Shown here: positions 1 through 8,802 of the stretch, in pieces
How the letters are laid out: each line of letters starts with the position of its first letter
Numbering within the stretch: position 1 is the first letter of the stretch
From: Aerococcus christensenii
GTDB lineage: Bacteria > Bacillota > Bacilli > Lactobacillales > Aerococcaceae
Direction of reading: 5' to 3'
NCBI RefSeq assembly: GCF_001543105.1
Contig: NZ_CP014159.1
Span: forward strand, 1,302,001 to 1,366,000
DNA length: 64,000 bases
Notes under the pieces: generated by a model
Databases searched by the model: none
What the model was told of the DNA's origin: nothing
Seen by the model: only the letters and a program-made list of their open reading frames with translations
Position numbers and translations under genes: made by a program

Positions 1-20
1 TTCTCTAGAAGGAGAGAAGC

Positions 21-629
21 ATGCTACAAGCGCAGAACATTGAATTCTTATTGTCCGCTGCACGTAAGGACCAGTATCCAGATCCGATCTTCAAAGAAAT
101 TGCTTTAGCAGGAAGATCTAATGTCGGAAAATCGAGTTTTATTAATACCATGACCCACCACAAGAAAATGGCGCGCACTTCCTCTAAACCGGGGAAGACC
201 CAGCAATTAAATTATTATGTATGGGATAAGCAAGTTTATTTAGTGGATGTACCAGGCTATGGTTATGCCAGGGTCTCTAAACAGGCAAGAGCCCAATGGC
301 AAACGCAATTACAGGATTACTTTTATGAACGAGAAAACTTAGAATTAGTGCTCTTGTTAATTGATTTTCGGCATGAGCCGACAAAAGATGATCGAGCTAT
401 GAAAAAATTTTTAGAGGAAAGCGGTGTGCCTTTCTTTATTATTGCAACGAAAGCAGATAAGGTGAAAAGAAATCAATGGAACAAACACTTGCAAAGAATT
501 AAATCTAGTTTAGACTTAGTGACCGTTGATCAAATTTTACCTTATTCTTCTCTCACCAAAGAAGGTAGAGAAGAAGCTTTGGATATCATAGAAGGCGTTT
601 TGGCAGGCGACTTTGATCATGAGGAATAA
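21..629 (+). CDS. engB: Ribosome biogenesis GTPase EngB (YsxC/YihA family)
   Basis: A 202-residue TRAFAC GTPase that helps assemble the 50S ribosomal subunit. The G1 loop GRSNVGKSS is at residues 31-39, G3 DVPGYG at 76-81 and G4 TKAD at 143-146, followed by the G5 serines near 176. The length is normal for the family. The ATG at 21 follows an AGGAGAG ribosome site at 10-16. In related bacteria this gene follows clpX, which would lie left of the window. Identification rests on the full motif set and is secure. Confidence 0.95.
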   Translation: MLQAQNIEFLLSAARKDQYPDPIFKEIALAGRSNVGKSSFINTMTHHKKMARTSSKPGKTQQLNYYVWDKQVYLVDVPGYGYARVSKQARAQWQTQLQDYFYERENLELVLLLIDFRHEPTKDDRAMKKFLEESGVPFFIIATKADKVKRNQWNKHLQRIKSSLDLVTVDQILPYSSLTKEGREEALDIIEGVLAGDFDHEE

Positions 630-672
630 ATCCATGATAATTGAAGGCTAGAGGTTGCAATCCCCTTTTTTG

Positions 673-703
673 TTGACTATAATTTACTCTGACATCTTAT
701 ACT
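673..703 (+). promoter_or_regulatory. Possible promoter of dnaG-rpoD
   Basis: A TTGACT box at 673-678 precedes TATACT at 698-703. The 19-base spacing is long for a vegetative promoter, so strength is uncertain. It is placed correctly for the dnaG-rpoD pair, which starts at 723 behind an AGGGAGGAAGGG ribosome site. Confidence 0.4.
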
Positions 704-722
704 TATTAAGGGAGGAAGGGAA

Positions 723-2585
723 ATGCCTTATATTCCTAATGAAGTGGTGGATCGTATTCGTCATGAAGTGAATATTATTGATATTATTAGTCAATATGTT
801 GACTTGCAGAAACGTGGGAAAAATTATTTTGGTAAATGTCCCTTTCATGATGAGCGGACACCTTCCTTCACCGTTGAAGCGAATAAGCAATTCTATAAAT
901 GTTTCTCGTGCGGTCGAGGAGGAAATGTATTCAATTTTCTAATGGAATTAGAAGGCTTCAGCTTCCCCAGAGCAGTCGAAGAAGTAAGTCGAAGAGGTCA
1001 TGTTACTGTGGATTTTGACTTTTCAACGATTCATGAATCGAATAAGAGTCATTATAATGAAAAAGACAAAGAACTTCTTAAAGTTCACGAAGCTCTGAAA
1101 GATTTGTATCATTACTTGTTGATGAATACCAAGGCTGGAGAAGCGGGATTGAATTATTTGAAAGAGCGCGGATTAAGTTTAGAAACGCTTGAAAATTATC
1201 AAATCGGATGGTCTCCTGTGGATAACGCTATGTCTTATCAGCATTTATTGAATAAGGGCTTTTCAGAAGAAAGTATTGAAGGCAGTGGGGTTTTTGTAGG
1301 ACCTCCTCAAAAAAGACGAGACCGTTTTGCTGGACGGATTGTTTTTCCATTGATGAATGTATTCGGAGATGTTGTAGGATTTTCTGGTCGAATTTTACCG
1401 AAGAAATCGGAAGAAAGTGATGAACTCTCCGTTGCCAAATATTTAAATAGTCCAGAAACTTCTATATTTAAGAAAGGACATTTTCTTTTCAACTTGAATT
1501 TTGCCAAGGAAGAGGTCAGACGACAGAAACAGCTGATTCTTTTTGAAGGATTTATGGATGTTATTCACGCTGCGGAAGCGGGAGTAAAGTATGGCGTCGC
1601 CTCTTTAGGAACGAGTTTGACAGATGATCAGATTCAACTTCTTTATCGGTATACAAAACAAATGACTATTGCTTATGATGGAGATGCTCCAGGTCAAAAG
1701 GCAACACTTCGGGCGATTCATAATATTCAATCCATCAGTCCAAGTCAAAGCCTCAAAGTTTTGATTTTTCCTTCAGGGTTGGATCCCGATGAATTTATTA
1801 AAAAGTATGGATCTCAGCGTTTTCAAGAATTTGTATCTGAAGATTCTTTGACGCCGATTCGTTTCTATCGTTATTTTTATCGGCAAAAGTTTTCATTGAC
1901 ATTGGATGAAGGAAAATTGAAATATATTCAAGCCCTTCTTCCTGAAATTAGTCGTTTAAATTCAGCGATTGAGCAAGATATTTCTTTGCAGGAAGTCAGT
2001 GAAGATACCGGTGTCTCCAAGGAAACCTTAAAAAATCAGCTGGCTCTCATTCACAAAAAAGCCACTAAGCAGGCGGTCTTTGCTTCGCCCAAGAGAGAAT
2101 TGAAGCAGGCGGATTTTCCAAATATAAAAACTTATTCTCCCTTGGAAAGGTTTGAAATGCAGTTATTACATCGACTCTTGAATTGTCCTCAGAGCTGGTT
2201 TTTGTTACAATCCAGACAAGAAGACTTTCATTTTCAAACGCCACTCATGGAAACTTGTTATCAATTATTGAAAATTTATCGGGAAAATGTAGGAGAAGTG
2301 ATAGACAGTGGTAACTTTTATCAAAGTCTACAAGGAGACGAAGAGAGACGACTCATTGTAGATATTCAATCGCTTCATCTTCCAGAAGATTGCAGTGAAC
2401 AAGAAATGAATGATTTGATTTATCAAATTGATACGAAATCTTATTACCATCGCCAGATCGAGCATTTAAATCAAGCTATTGAAGAAGCAAAAGTAGTCAA
2501 CGATTTAGCTAGAATTAATCATTTAAACCAAGAACGTGTGAACCTTTTACGTCAACTAAAAATGAAAAATAAAAATGGGAGATGA
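723..2585 (+). CDS. dnaG: DNA primase
   Basis: A 620-residue replicative primase that makes RNA primers at the replication fork. The N-terminal zinc ribbon has C39, H42, C60 and C63 ([11 protein letters not shown] then YKCFSCG). The central TOPRIM fold is visible around ILFEGFMDV and the AYDGDAPGQ acidic motif. The C-terminal part, from about residue 470, is the helicase-binding region and is poorly conserved as usual. The stop overlaps the rpoD start by four bases, so the two genes are translationally coupled in the usual Firmicute macromolecular-synthesis operon (here without rpsU). Confidence 0.97.
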   Translation: MPYIPNEVVDRIRHEVNIIDIISQYVDLQKRGKNYFGKCPFHDERTPSFTVEANKQFYKCFSCGRGGNVFNFLMELEGFSFPRAVEEVSRRGHVTVDFDFSTIHESNKSHYNEKDKELLKVHEALKDLYHYLLMNTKAGEAGLNYLKERGLSLETLENYQIGWSPVDNAMSYQHLLNKGFSEESIEGSGVFVGPPQKRRDRFAGRIVFPLMNVFGDVVGFSGRILPKKSEESDELSVAKYLNSPETSIFKKGHFLFNLNFAKEEVRRQKQLILFEGFMDVIHAAEAGVKYGVASLGTSLTDDQIQLLYRYTKQMTIAYDGDAPGQKATLRAIHNIQSISPSQSLKVLIFPSGLDPDEFIKKYGSQRFQEFVSEDSLTPIRFYRYFYRQKFSLTLDEGKLKYIQALLPEISRLNSAIEQDISLQEVSEDTGVSKETLKNQLALIHKKATKQAVFASPKRELKQADFPNIKTYSPLERFEMQLLHRLLNCPQSWFLLQSRQEDFHFQTPLMETCYQLLKIYRENVGEVIDSGNFYQSLQGDEERRLIVDIQSLHLPEDCSEQEMNDLIYQIDTKSYYHRQIEHLNQAIEEAKVVNDLARINHLNQERVNLLRQLKMKNKNGR

Positions 2586-3769
2586 TTCATTTGAGTACAA
2601 GTAAACTTACCTTAAAGCAAGCCACCCAAAAATTAATGAATGAAAAACGGATCCTTGGCTCCATTTTATATACAGAACTGAGTGATAAGATTGCTCAACC
2701 TTATGCTTTAGACGATAAGCAAATTGATCAACTGATTGAAAAATTTGAAGATTCGGGGATAGCTGTCGTAGATAAAGACGGAGATCCAACCGACCGCCAA
2801 TTACAAAAAGAAACAGAAACTCTGTTTTTGGATCAGCAAGAAAAATCATCTACCGATCGTTCAGACGATTATGAAGAAGACAGCTATGAAGAAGACGAAG
2901 AAGAAACAGAAAGTCGTTCCTTAGCTTCCTCACGCGCTAAAACCAATGACCCAGTGCGGATGTACTTGAAGGAAATTGGGCGCGTTGATCTTTTGACGGC
3001 AGAACAGGAAGTAGAATTGGCTAAGAGAATTGAAGAAGGGGATCCGATTGCTAAGCAAGAATTAGCAGAAGCGAACCTTCGCTTAGTGGTTTCTATTGCT
3101 AAACGCTATGTCGGACGTGGCATGTCTTTCTTAGATTTAATCCAAGAAGGGAATATGGGTTTGATGAAAGCTGTTGAAAAATTCGATTATAAGAAAGGCT
3201 TTAAGTTTTCAACTTACGCCACTTGGTGGATTCGCCAAGCAATTACACGTTCTATTGCGGATCAAGCGCGGACCATTCGTATCCCTGTGCATATGGTTGA
3301 AACGATCAATAAGTTGGTTCGTATTCAACGGCAATTACTTCAAGATTTAGGACGAGAACCTACACCAGAAGAAATTGGAGCAGAGATGGATCTTCCAACT
3401 GAAAAGGTAAGAAACATCATGAAGATTTCTCAAGAACCTGTTTCTCTAGAGACTCCTATTGGGGAAGAAGATGATTCTCACTTAGGAGATTTTATTGAAG
3501 ATAGCGAAGCCATGCGTCCAGACGAATATACCAATCAAGAATTACTCAAAGAACAATTAAATGAAGTTCTAGATACTTTGACAGACCGTGAAGAAAATGT
3601 TCTCCGTTTACGTTTCGGTCTAGAAGATGGCCAAACCAAAACCTTGGAACAAGTCGGTCAACAATTTGGGGTTACTCGAGAACGTATCCGTCAAATTGAA
3701 GCCAAAGCTTTGCGGAAGTTACGTCATCCAAGTCGTCTCAAACAACTCAAAGACTTCTTGGAAGATTAA
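2582..3769 (+). CDS. rpoD: Primary sigma factor of RNA polymerase (sigma-70/SigA)
   Basis: A 395-residue housekeeping sigma factor. A short region 1.1 is followed by an acidic linker rich in D and E (about residues 91-112), region 1.2 from [11 protein letters not shown] (123), region 2 with the core-binding and -10 recognition helices ([14 protein letters not shown] and [13 protein letters not shown], about 185-222), and region 4.2 with the -35 helix-turn-helix ([18 protein letters not shown] near the C-terminus). The ATG overlaps the dnaG stop as ATGA. An alternative TTG start exists three codons in. A strong terminator follows. Confidence 0.98.
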   Translation: MIHLSTSKLTLKQATQKLMNEKRILGSILYTELSDKIAQPYALDDKQIDQLIEKFEDSGIAVVDKDGDPTDRQLQKETETLFLDQQEKSSTDRSDDYEEDSYEEDEEETESRSLASSRAKTNDPVRMYLKEIGRVDLLTAEQEVELAKRIEEGDPIAKQELAEANLRLVVSIAKRYVGRGMSFLDLIQEGNMGLMKAVEKFDYKKGFKFSTYATWWIRQAITRSIADQARTIRIPVHMVETINKLVRIQRQLLQDLGREPTPEEIGAEMDLPTEKVRNIMKISQEPVSLETPIGEEDDSHLGDFIEDSEAMRPDEYTNQELLKEQLNEVLDTLTDREENVLRLRFGLEDGQTKTLEQVGQQFGVTRERIRQIEAKALRKLRHPSRLKQLKDFLED

Positions 3770-3789
3770 TTATGAGTTAGACACTCCCA

Positions 3790-3822
3790 AAAGTCACCTC
3801 TTTTAAAGAGGTGGCTTTTTTG
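3790..3822 (+). terminator. Rho-independent terminator after rpoD
   Basis: GTCACCTCTTT pairs with AAAGAGGTGGC, with a short loop, and is followed by a run of T. It ends the dnaG-rpoD transcript. Confidence 0.9.
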
Positions 3823-3917
3823 TAAACAAAGGCACTCTTATTTTATGAAGAAGGTTATTGCAAAGGTTCTAAAAAAATGATAAGGTGAATCAACGACTAA
3901 AAAAATGAGGTTGAAAG

Positions 3918-5288
3918 ATGAAAGTAGTAAAATTCGGTGGGAGTTCCTTAGCCAATGCAAGGCAACTCGAAAAAGTGAAAAATATTATGGCAAGTGACCC
4001 GACACGGCGTATTGCTGTTGTTTCAGCCCCTGGAAAAAGGTTTGATTCGGATACAAAGGTCACGGACCTTCTGATAGAGTTAGCATCGCAATGTTTGAAT
4101 GGCTCTGCGGATACCTTGCAAACCTTCAAAGAAATTATTGAACGGTATGCTTCGATAGCAGAAGAATTATCTATAGAAGAACCCATTATTGAAGAAATTA
4201 CCCGTTCGTTAAGTGAACTTTTAGATATGGATAAATCTGTACCGGGTTACTTTATTGATGCGGTGAAGGCGAGTGGGGAAGACAATAATGCGAAATTGAT
4301 CGCTGCTTATTTTCGGAAGGCAGGACTAAAAGCGCGTTACATTAATCCAAAGGAAGCCGGCTTGATTTTAAGTGATGAACCTGGTCAAGCTAAAGTTTTA
4401 GCAGAATCTTACTTAAATTTATATGCTTTGAGAAATTATGAAGAGATTCTCGTTTTTCCAGGCTTTTTCGGGTATACTAGAAAAGGAAGACTGGTGACGT
4501 TTTCAAGGGGTGGCAGTGATATTACGGGAGCGATTGTAGCCAACGGTGTAGAGGCTGCCATGTATGAAAATTTTACAGATGTGGATAATATTTTTGTTGC
4601 TAATCCTAAAATTGTTCAAAATCCGGTGGGAATTAGTCATCTCACTTATCGTGAAATGCGTGAACTTTCTTATGCAGGATTTAGTGTCTTACATGATGAA
4701 GCGCTCTATCCAGCCTTTGCGGAGGGAATTCCTGTTGTCGTAAAGAATACCAATAACCCATCAGCGCCGGGAACCGTTATTTGCGAAGAACGGCCTGAAG
4801 GAAGCGATCCCTTTGCGATTACAGGGATTGCCAGTCAGAAAGGATTCGCTTCTATTTATATTTCAAAATATATGATGAATAGAGAAGTGGGTTTTGTTCG
4901 GCGTGTTTTATCTGTGTTTGAGAGCTTCAACTTGTCTATTGAACATGTGGTTTCTGGGATTGATGATATTGATGTTATCTTTAAGGAAGATCAACTTTCG
5001 GGAAATGAGATTGAACACCTCCTGTCAGAGATCAAGCATCAAACGGCGGCAGATCAAGTGGTAAAGTGTGATAACCTTTGCCTACTGATGGTAGTAGGAG
5101 AAAGTATGAAGTCTCAAGTTGGGATTACAGCTAAAATTGCTTCTGCATTAAGTAAAGCTTCCATTAACTTAGAAATGATTAACCAAGGATCTAGTGAAAA
5201 TTCGTTAATGTTTGGCATTAAAGAAGATCAAGAAGAGTACGCTGTGCGTGCGGTTTATAATGCTTTTTTTCAAGAAGATCCTAGATAG
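3918..5288 (+). CDS. lysC: Aspartate kinase
   Basis: A 456-residue aspartokinase catalysing ATP-dependent phosphorylation of aspartate, the first step towards lysine, threonine and methionine. The kinase signature KFGGSSLANA is at residues 5-14, and the substrate loop SRGGSDITGA is in the middle of the chain. The last third holds two ACT domains for feedback by amino acids. The length resembles the monofunctional YclM/LysC-III type, so inhibition by lysine or threonine is likely but cannot be read from the sequence. No lysine riboswitch or T-box is seen in the 95 bases after the rpoD terminator. A TTGCAA box near 3857 is a weak promoter candidate. The gene stands apart from other biosynthetic genes. 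Confidence 0.93.
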   Translation: MKVVKFGGSSLANARQLEKVKNIMASDPTRRIAVVSAPGKRFDSDTKVTDLLIELASQCLNGSADTLQTFKEIIERYASIAEELSIEEPIIEEITRSLSELLDMDKSVPGYFIDAVKASGEDNNAKLIAAYFRKAGLKARYINPKEAGLILSDEPGQAKVLAESYLNLYALRNYEEILVFPGFFGYTRKGRLVTFSRGGSDITGAIVANGVEAAMYENFTDVDNIFVANPKIVQNPVGISHLTYREMRELSYAGFSVLHDEALYPAFAEGIPVVVKNTNNPSAPGTVICEERPEGSDPFAITGIASQKGFASIYISKYMMNREVGFVRRVLSVFESFNLSIEHVVSGIDDIDVIFKEDQLSGNEIEHLLSEIKHQTAADQVVKCDNLCLLMVVGESMKSQVGITAKIASALSKASINLEMINQGSSENSLMFGIKEDQEEYAVRAVYNAFFQEDPR

Positions 5289-5297
5289 GAGAATCTT

Positions 5298-5531
5298 ATG
5301 TCTTACAAAAAATTAAGTTTATTGTTTCCTTTAGTCTTATTTACTTTAGCGGCTTGTGGCCAACATAAGCAGTCCGCTGCTGAAGAGTCCAAAGCTCCTG
5401 TGACACAACCGGTTGTAGAGGACAATGGTAAAAAATCAACCCAAGAGCACTCTCCGTCGAAAAAAGAGAAAAAGGAGAAAACGCCAGCTAAGCCTTCCAA
5501 GAATATGCATAAAAAAACTAAAAAGAATTAA
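5298..5531 (+). CDS. Small lysine-rich lipoprotein
   Basis: A 77-residue predicted lipoprotein of unknown function. The signal peptide is MSYKKLSLLFPLVLFTLAAC, with a lipobox ending LAAC at C20, so a mature chain of about 58 residues would be membrane-anchored outside the cell. That chain is low-complexity: after a TQPVVEDNG stretch it is almost only K, E, S, P and T and ends with a lysine-rich tail. The start is 10 bases after the lysC stop with TAGGAGAAT before it, so it is probably cotranscribed with lysC. No domain is recognised. Confidence 0.7.
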   Translation: MSYKKLSLLFPLVLFTLAACGQHKQSAAEESKAPVTQPVVEDNGKKSTQEHSPSKKEKKEKTPAKPSKNMHKKTKKN

Positions 5532-5564
5532 AGAAAAAGACCTGTAGAAAAGTTTGCGAAGGAC

Positions 5565-5594
5565 TTGTAGCTCATTCATAAAGTGTGCTATACT
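5565..5594 (+). promoter_or_regulatory. Promoter of the unassigned RNA
   Basis: TTGTAG at 5565-5570 and TATACT at 5589-5594 are 18 bases apart, with a TGTGC extension just before the -10 box. It lies 34 bases after a coding stop and points at the RNA below, not at a protein gene. Confidence 0.65.
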
Positions 5595-5600
5595 AGCTCT

Positions 5601-5770
5601 ATGCGATGAGGCGACATAGCATGGCATAAGGTAAGTCCATGCGGTGTTTTATAGAGAGTACACGGTTAATGGAACCACTACAGGAAGTAGGTACTTGGTT
5701 ACGGCATGATGTGAACATAAGGTAACCCTAGTCTAGGGAAAAAGAGGAGTTTTTGCTCCTCTTTTTCTTT
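5601..5770 (+). ncRNA. Structured small RNA, family not recognised
   Basis: About 165 bases with a promoter at one end and a strong terminator (AAAGAGGAG/CTCCTCTTT then T run, 5741-5770) at the other, and no reading frame inside. Visible hairpins are CTATG/CATAG (5598-5618), GCATGG/CCATGC with loop CATAAGGTAAGT, CTAC/GTAG around AGGA, GGTTAC/GTAACC, and CCTAG/CTAGG. The stretch CATAAGGTAA occurs twice, once in each of two hairpins. The next gene (cas3) starts 260 bases later behind its own promoter, so this is not obviously a leader. Size fits 6S RNA, but I cannot show the closing stem and open bubble of that family. Confidence 0.55.
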
Positions 5771-5953
5771 TTTATGACATATTTTATCAATGATTATCTA
5801 TGGATTACTTTAAAAAAATAAGCTTTTAAAGTAAAATACAGTTACAATATGAAGCACTCTAAAATGTGCAATCAACAGGATTATTTTTTTGGCAGTTTTA
5901 TGATTAAATAAATATTATATAATAGCTGAAGTTATCAATGTTCAATAATTCGA

Positions 5954-5982
5954 TTGTCATAAATGCAAAATTAGAATATGAA
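5954..5982 (+). promoter_or_regulatory. Probable promoter of the cas operon
   Basis: TTGTCA at 5954-5959 and TATGAA at 5977-5982 are 17 bases apart, about 50 bases before the cas3 start. No other promoter is evident before the tightly packed cas genes, so it may drive the whole operon. Confidence 0.45.
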
Positions 5983-6031
5983 GCTAGTTCTATTTTAATG
6001 TCAGTGAGTTATAAAAACTGGAGGAAAAGAA

Positions 6032-8797
6032 ATGGAAGCTGTAAAAGCTGCTTGGGCTAAGAAAAGGATCGATTCTTCAGGACAATTTAAATGGCTGTCG
6101 CTTTATGATCATTTACGTGATACCAGAGGAATTGCTGGCTTAATTTGGGAACACTGGCTTAGCTCAGGGCAAAAGGATTATTTGCTAAAAAACAGTCAAG
6201 CAGATGACGAAGATCAGATTAAACGTTTGTATTTATTTTTAGCGGGTATTCATGATCTGGGAAAATTGTTGCCTGCTTTCCTTATTCAAGAAGGCTATAA
6301 TTCTTCTGCTGATTTAAAGAATTTGTTGTTAGATAAGTTAGAAGCTGTGGGCTTTAGTGGGATTAGTGAGTTGAAATTACAGTTTCGAGGAAAGACCCCT
6401 CATGCACTCGCTGGTCAGTATCTATTACAAAGTTATGAGAAGAATGGGATAGATGAAGGATTAGCGTCCATTATAGGTGCTCACCATGGTAGACCAGCTG
6501 AGGTTGCTAATGAAGTTGCGGCTCAAAAGCACTATGTTGCCAATTATTTTCAAACTGAGGATGAAAATAGTCCTCTTTATCAGAAATGGACTCAAGCGCG
6601 TGAAGAAGTCATTCAGTGGGTACTTAAAGAAACAGAATTTGAATCATTAAAAACTTTGCCGACTCTCACTCAACCCGGACAAGTCCTGATGTCTGGCTTA
6701 GTGATTATGGCTGATTGGATTGCTAGTAATGAAGATTATTTTCCTTTGTTATCAGTAGATCAGGAGGAAGTTTTAGACGAGGGAAAAAGGATTATAAATG
6801 GATTTCAAAAGTGGTATAAAACTCAGCCATGGTGTCCAAGTTTGATAGAATCAAGCAACTTATTTTGGAAGCGGTTTCACTTTGATAGTCCAAACATGAT
6901 TCAGAGTAAGCTAGCAGAATTGGTGAATACGAGTTTAGATCCTGGAATTTTTATTTTAGAAGCGCCAATGGGAATTGGCAAGACGGAGGCAGCTCTTTTA
7001 GCGAGTGAGTTATTAGCGGCTAAGAAGGGGGTTGGTGGTATTTTCTTTGGATTACCAACGCAAGCTACTTCTAATGGGATTTTTCCTCGTATTGAATCTT
7101 GGTTGGAAAGTATTGTGAAAGACAGTGAGTATACTTTAGGTTTGCGTTTACTGCATGGAAAGGCGAGTTTGAATAAGGATTTTGATCACTTGAAACAGGA
7201 AGCACTTGTCTATGAAGAAGGTGCCAAAGTTACTGTCAATGAATGGTTTGAAGGGCGCAAGAAGGCGATTTTGGATGATTTTGTTGTTGGAACAATTGAT
7301 CAATTTTTACTAGCCAGTTTAAAACAAAAACACCTTGCCCTCAGACACCTTGGTTTGAGTAAAAAGGTTTTAATTCTCGATGAGATTCACGCATGTGATG
7401 CTTATATGTCAGTGTATCTTAAGAGAGCTTTGAGGTGGATGGGCGCGTATGATGTCCCAGTAATTTTGCTATCGGCGACTTTGCAAAGTTCACGGCGCGA
7501 AGCATTTATAAAAAGTTATCTGAATGGAAAAAAAGGAGCTAGTAAACAAAAGATAACGATGGATTTACCTCAAAAAGATGTCTATCCCTTAATTACTTAT
7601 AGTGACGGCCTCTGTGCGAAGCAATTTAGTAACTTTGAATTAAAGGAGTCAAAAAAAGTTATCGTTAAAAAAATTGCAGAAGAAGATTTCATTGAAATAG
7701 TTATTCAGTTGATAAAAAATGAAGGGGTGGTTGGTTTAATTGTAAATACTGTAAAACGTGCTCAAGAATTAGGTGAAATTTTTCAGGAAAAATTAGGAGA
7801 GGATAAGGTTGAAGTTTTCCATTCGCGTTTTATTGCAAGTCAACGAATAAAAAAAGAAGATCAGTTACTTCAGTTGATTGGCAAAAAAGCTAAGCGTCCT
7901 AAGCATAAATTGATTATCGGCACGCAAGTCATTGAACAATCCTTGGATATAAATTTTGATGTTCTGATAAGTGACTTAGCTCCTATGGATAGTTTATTGC
8001 AACGGGTGGGTCGATTACATCGTCATGACATTGAGTATCCCAAAGCATATCAACAAGCTGTTTTGTATGTGGTTGGGATAGATTCAGAATTTAAATTTTC
8101 TGATAGCTCAGAAAAGGTATATGGAGATTATCTTTTGGCTAAGACACAACTCGCTTTGCCTGATCAATTGCAATTACCTCAAGATATTTCGCCCCTGATT
8201 CAGAAAGTTTATTCTGGTTTATCTGAAAACGAACAGAAAAATGATTTATTGCGGAGCTTAAAGCAGAAATATGATAAAGAGATAAAAGATAAAGATTCTA
8301 AAGCTCAGCAGTATTTGCTAAATAAGCCAATTTATCAATGCAAACGAGATCTAAGCAATACTTTGATTGGTTTAATCAAGAATGAAGATTCTTCTCAAGA
8401 AGAAGGGACCGAGTTTCAAAGAGAAATTAAAGCCTGTGCGCAAGTCAGAGATTCTTTGCCAACTATTGAAGTCATTGCACTAAAAAAAATAGGAACAGGT
8501 TATGGTTTATTTGGTAGTAGTGAAGATTTGTCCAATCAAATTGATAATAATCAAGTGGCTAAAATTATTGCCCAACAAACTTTAAATTTACCGAGCTTTT
8601 TTGCGAAAGGAAGGTTGGCTGATACTATAATTAAAGAATTAGAAGAATATAGGTGTCAATATTTAACAAATTGGAAAGATCAGGTCTGGTTAAAGAGTAG
8701 TCTAGCTCTTGTTTTTGATGAAGAGAATCATTATCAATTAGGAAATTATAAACTGACGTATGATTGGAATTTAGGTTTAATGTGGGAAAGGATGTGA
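6032..8797 (+). CDS. cas3: CRISPR-associated helicase-nuclease Cas3 (type I-E)
   Basis: A 921-residue Cas3 that unwinds and degrades target DNA recruited by Cascade. The N-terminal HD nuclease domain has H74-D75 in GIHDLGKL, the pair HH at 151-152 in GAHHGRP, and D228 in ADWIAS. The helicase follows, with Walker A APMGIGKTE at 311-319, the DEIH box at 450-453, SATL soon after, and the late motif VGRLHRH. All catalytic positions are present, so the enzyme looks active. The ATG follows GGAGGAAAAG. It is the first gene of an ungapped eight-gene type I-E operon; the next start is five bases after its stop. Confidence 0.97.
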   Translation: MEAVKAAWAKKRIDSSGQFKWLSLYDHLRDTRGIAGLIWEHWLSSGQKDYLLKNSQADDEDQIKRLYLFLAGIHDLGKLLPAFLIQEGYNSSADLKNLLLDKLEAVGFSGISELKLQFRGKTPHALAGQYLLQSYEKNGIDEGLASIIGAHHGRPAEVANEVAAQKHYVANYFQTEDENSPLYQKWTQAREEVIQWVLKETEFESLKTLPTLTQPGQVLMSGLVIMADWIASNEDYFPLLSVDQEEVLDEGKRIINGFQKWYKTQPWCPSLIESSNLFWKRFHFDSPNMIQSKLAELVNTSLDPGIFILEAPMGIGKTEAALLASELLAAKKGVGGIFFGLPTQATSNGIFPRIESWLESIVKDSEYTLGLRLLHGKASLNKDFDHLKQEALVYEEGAKVTVNEWFEGRKKAILDDFVVGTIDQFLLASLKQKHLALRHLGLSKKVLILDEIHACDAYMSVYLKRALRWMGAYDVPVILLSATLQSSRREAFIKSYLNGKKGASKQKITMDLPQKDVYPLITYSDGLCAKQFSNFELKESKKVIVKKIAEEDFIEIVIQLIKNEGVVGLIVNTVKRAQELGEIFQEKLGEDKVEVFHSRFIASQRIKKEDQLLQLIGKKAKRPKHKLIIGTQVIEQSLDINFDVLISDLAPMDSLLQRVGRLHRHDIEYPKAYQQAVLYVVGIDSEFKFSDSSEKVYGDYLLAKTQLALPDQLQLPQDISPLIQKVYSGLSENEQKNDLLRSLKQKYDKEIKDKDSKAQQYLLNKPIYQCKRDLSNTLIGLIKNEDSSQEEGTEFQREIKACAQVRDSLPTIEVIALKKIGTGYGLFGSSEDLSNQIDNNQVAKIIAQQTLNLPSFFAKGRLADTIIKELEEYRCQYLTNWKDQVWLKSSLALVFDEENHYQLGNYKLTYDWNLGLMWERM

Positions 8798-8802
8798 GGG
8801 CC

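Noticed and set aside
3823..3917. Lysine riboswitch before the aspartokinase
   Set aside because: The gap is under 100 bases and shows none of the conserved aptamer parts.
5601..5770. 6S RNA assignment for the orphan RNA
   Set aside because: The ends do not form an evident long closing stem with a central bubble; left as unassigned.
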